Part shown: in pieces, positions 5,292-5,603 of the stretch
Position numbering within the stretch: the first letter of the stretch is position 1
Layout: every line of letters starts with the position of its first letter
Assembly: GCA_035622995.1 (NCBI GenBank)
Contig: DASPUI010000149.1
Location: forward strand, 1 to 5,603
DNA: 5,603 nucleotides
From: DASPUI01 sp035622995
Lineage (GTDB): Bacteria > Verrucomicrobiota > Verrucomicrobiia > Chthoniobacterales > UBA10450
Direction: 5' to 3'
Notes under the pieces: model-generated
What the model saw: only the letters and a program-made list of their open reading frames with translations
What the model was told of the DNA's origin: nothing
Database searches by the model: none
Translations under genes and position numbers: made by a program

Positions 5292-5603
5292 ATGGAACAA
5301 AATAACCGACAACCCAGCTTTCGCAGTTCCCAGGTCAGGGGTTGGGTCGCCCATTTGTGGCGTGAGTGGGCGGTGGAGGGCTTTCGTCCAATCCTGCCGG
5401 TGCGTATGAAACCGAACCCGAATGAATGGAGCGATTCGAACCTGACTGCAGCCTGGCTCGGACATTCCACCGTTCTGATCGACTTTTTCGGCACAACAAT
5501 CTTAACCGATCCAGTTTTGTTCCGGCGTATCGGCGTCCGAATTCCATTCCTGTTCACGATCGGACCAAAACGATTAACCGCCCCCGCGCTAAGCATCGAT
5601 CAA
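5292..5603 (+). CDS. Metallo-beta-lactamase-fold hydrolase, N-terminal part (runs off window)
   Basis: An open frame of 104 codons reaches the window end without a stop. Residues 53-63 (AAWLGHSTVLI), followed by DFFGTTILTDPVLF (64-77) and FTIGPKRLTAPAL (88-100), match the first strands of COG2220-type hydrolases (UlaG-like / NAPE-PLD-like). There the WLGH(S/A)T strand and the TDP turn come shortly before the metal-binding HxHxDH motif. That motif would lie beyond the window and could not be checked. About 50 residues precede the fold, including a Trp-rich stretch (GWVAHLWREWAVEGFRP) common in the NAPE-PLD-like branch. The ATG at 5292 has GGA roughly 9 bases upstream. Its start is 42 bases from the divergent trpC start, so the two genes must share a compact promoter region. 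The substrate is unknown. Confidence 0.85.
   Translation, partial: MEQNNRQPSFRSSQVRGWVAHLWREWAVEGFRPILPVRMKPNPNEWSDSNLTAAWLGHSTVLIDFFGTTILTDPVLFRRIGVRIPFLFTIGPKRLTAPALSIDQ

Noticed and set aside
5250..5465. 72-codon N-terminal extension of trpC up to an ATG at 5465 (327-residue version).
   Set aside because: The extra residues do not resemble TrpC, the standard MNRLDEIV start is at 5249, and the region is the 5' end of a divergent hydrolase gene with clear family motifs.

Overview
The window looks like an ordinary, gene-dense chromosomal segment of a free-living Gram-negative bacterium with moderate GC. The best guess is a soil Verrucomicrobiota of the Chthoniobacterales/Spartobacteria type. 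That guess rests on three things: the overall look of the proteins, a single-cluster ferredoxin of a type I associate with that group, and remnants of a Pal lipoprotein whose linker and C-terminal end resemble that phylum. The taxonomy is inference from memory, not from a search. No insertion sequence, tRNA, rRNA, CRISPR array or phage gene was seen.

Layout. (1) 21-767 (+) is RNase III (rnc). It runs convergently into thiD (764-1615, -) with a 4-base overlap. (2) A [4Fe-4S] ferredoxin (1653-1886, -) lies just upstream of thiD on the same strand and is probably co-transcribed with it. (3) A 121-base divergent intergenic region (1887-2007) carries an interrupted palindrome almost exactly at its centre. 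(4) A tight three-gene plus-strand cluster follows with gaps of 4 and 5 bases: an 80-residue two-helix membrane protein of unknown function (2008-2250), a TauE/SafE-family permease (2255-3160) and a tandem universal stress protein (3166-4047). (5) A Pal-type (OmpA C-terminal domain) lipoprotein gene at 4093-4489 appears broken twice: by a +1 frameshift after the lipoprotein signal, and by an in-frame loss of about 39 residues that removes the peptidoglycan-binding core. (6) trpC (4482-5249, -) converges on it with an 8-base overlap. (7) Across a 42-base divergent gap, the 5' part of a metallo-beta-lactamase-fold hydrolase gene (5292 to the window end, +) begins.

How the genes relate. rnc, thiD and trpC are housekeeping genes for RNA processing, thiamine biosynthesis and tryptophan biosynthesis, and they share no obvious pathway. 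The only cluster that looks like a functional unit is membrane protein - TauE/SafE permease - tandem Usp. It probably moves a sulfur-containing or organic anion under stress or starvation, but its substrate cannot be read from the sequence. No previously undescribed system is evident. The strongest observation is the doubly damaged pal-like gene. The unknown 80-residue membrane protein and the centred palindrome are lesser leads.
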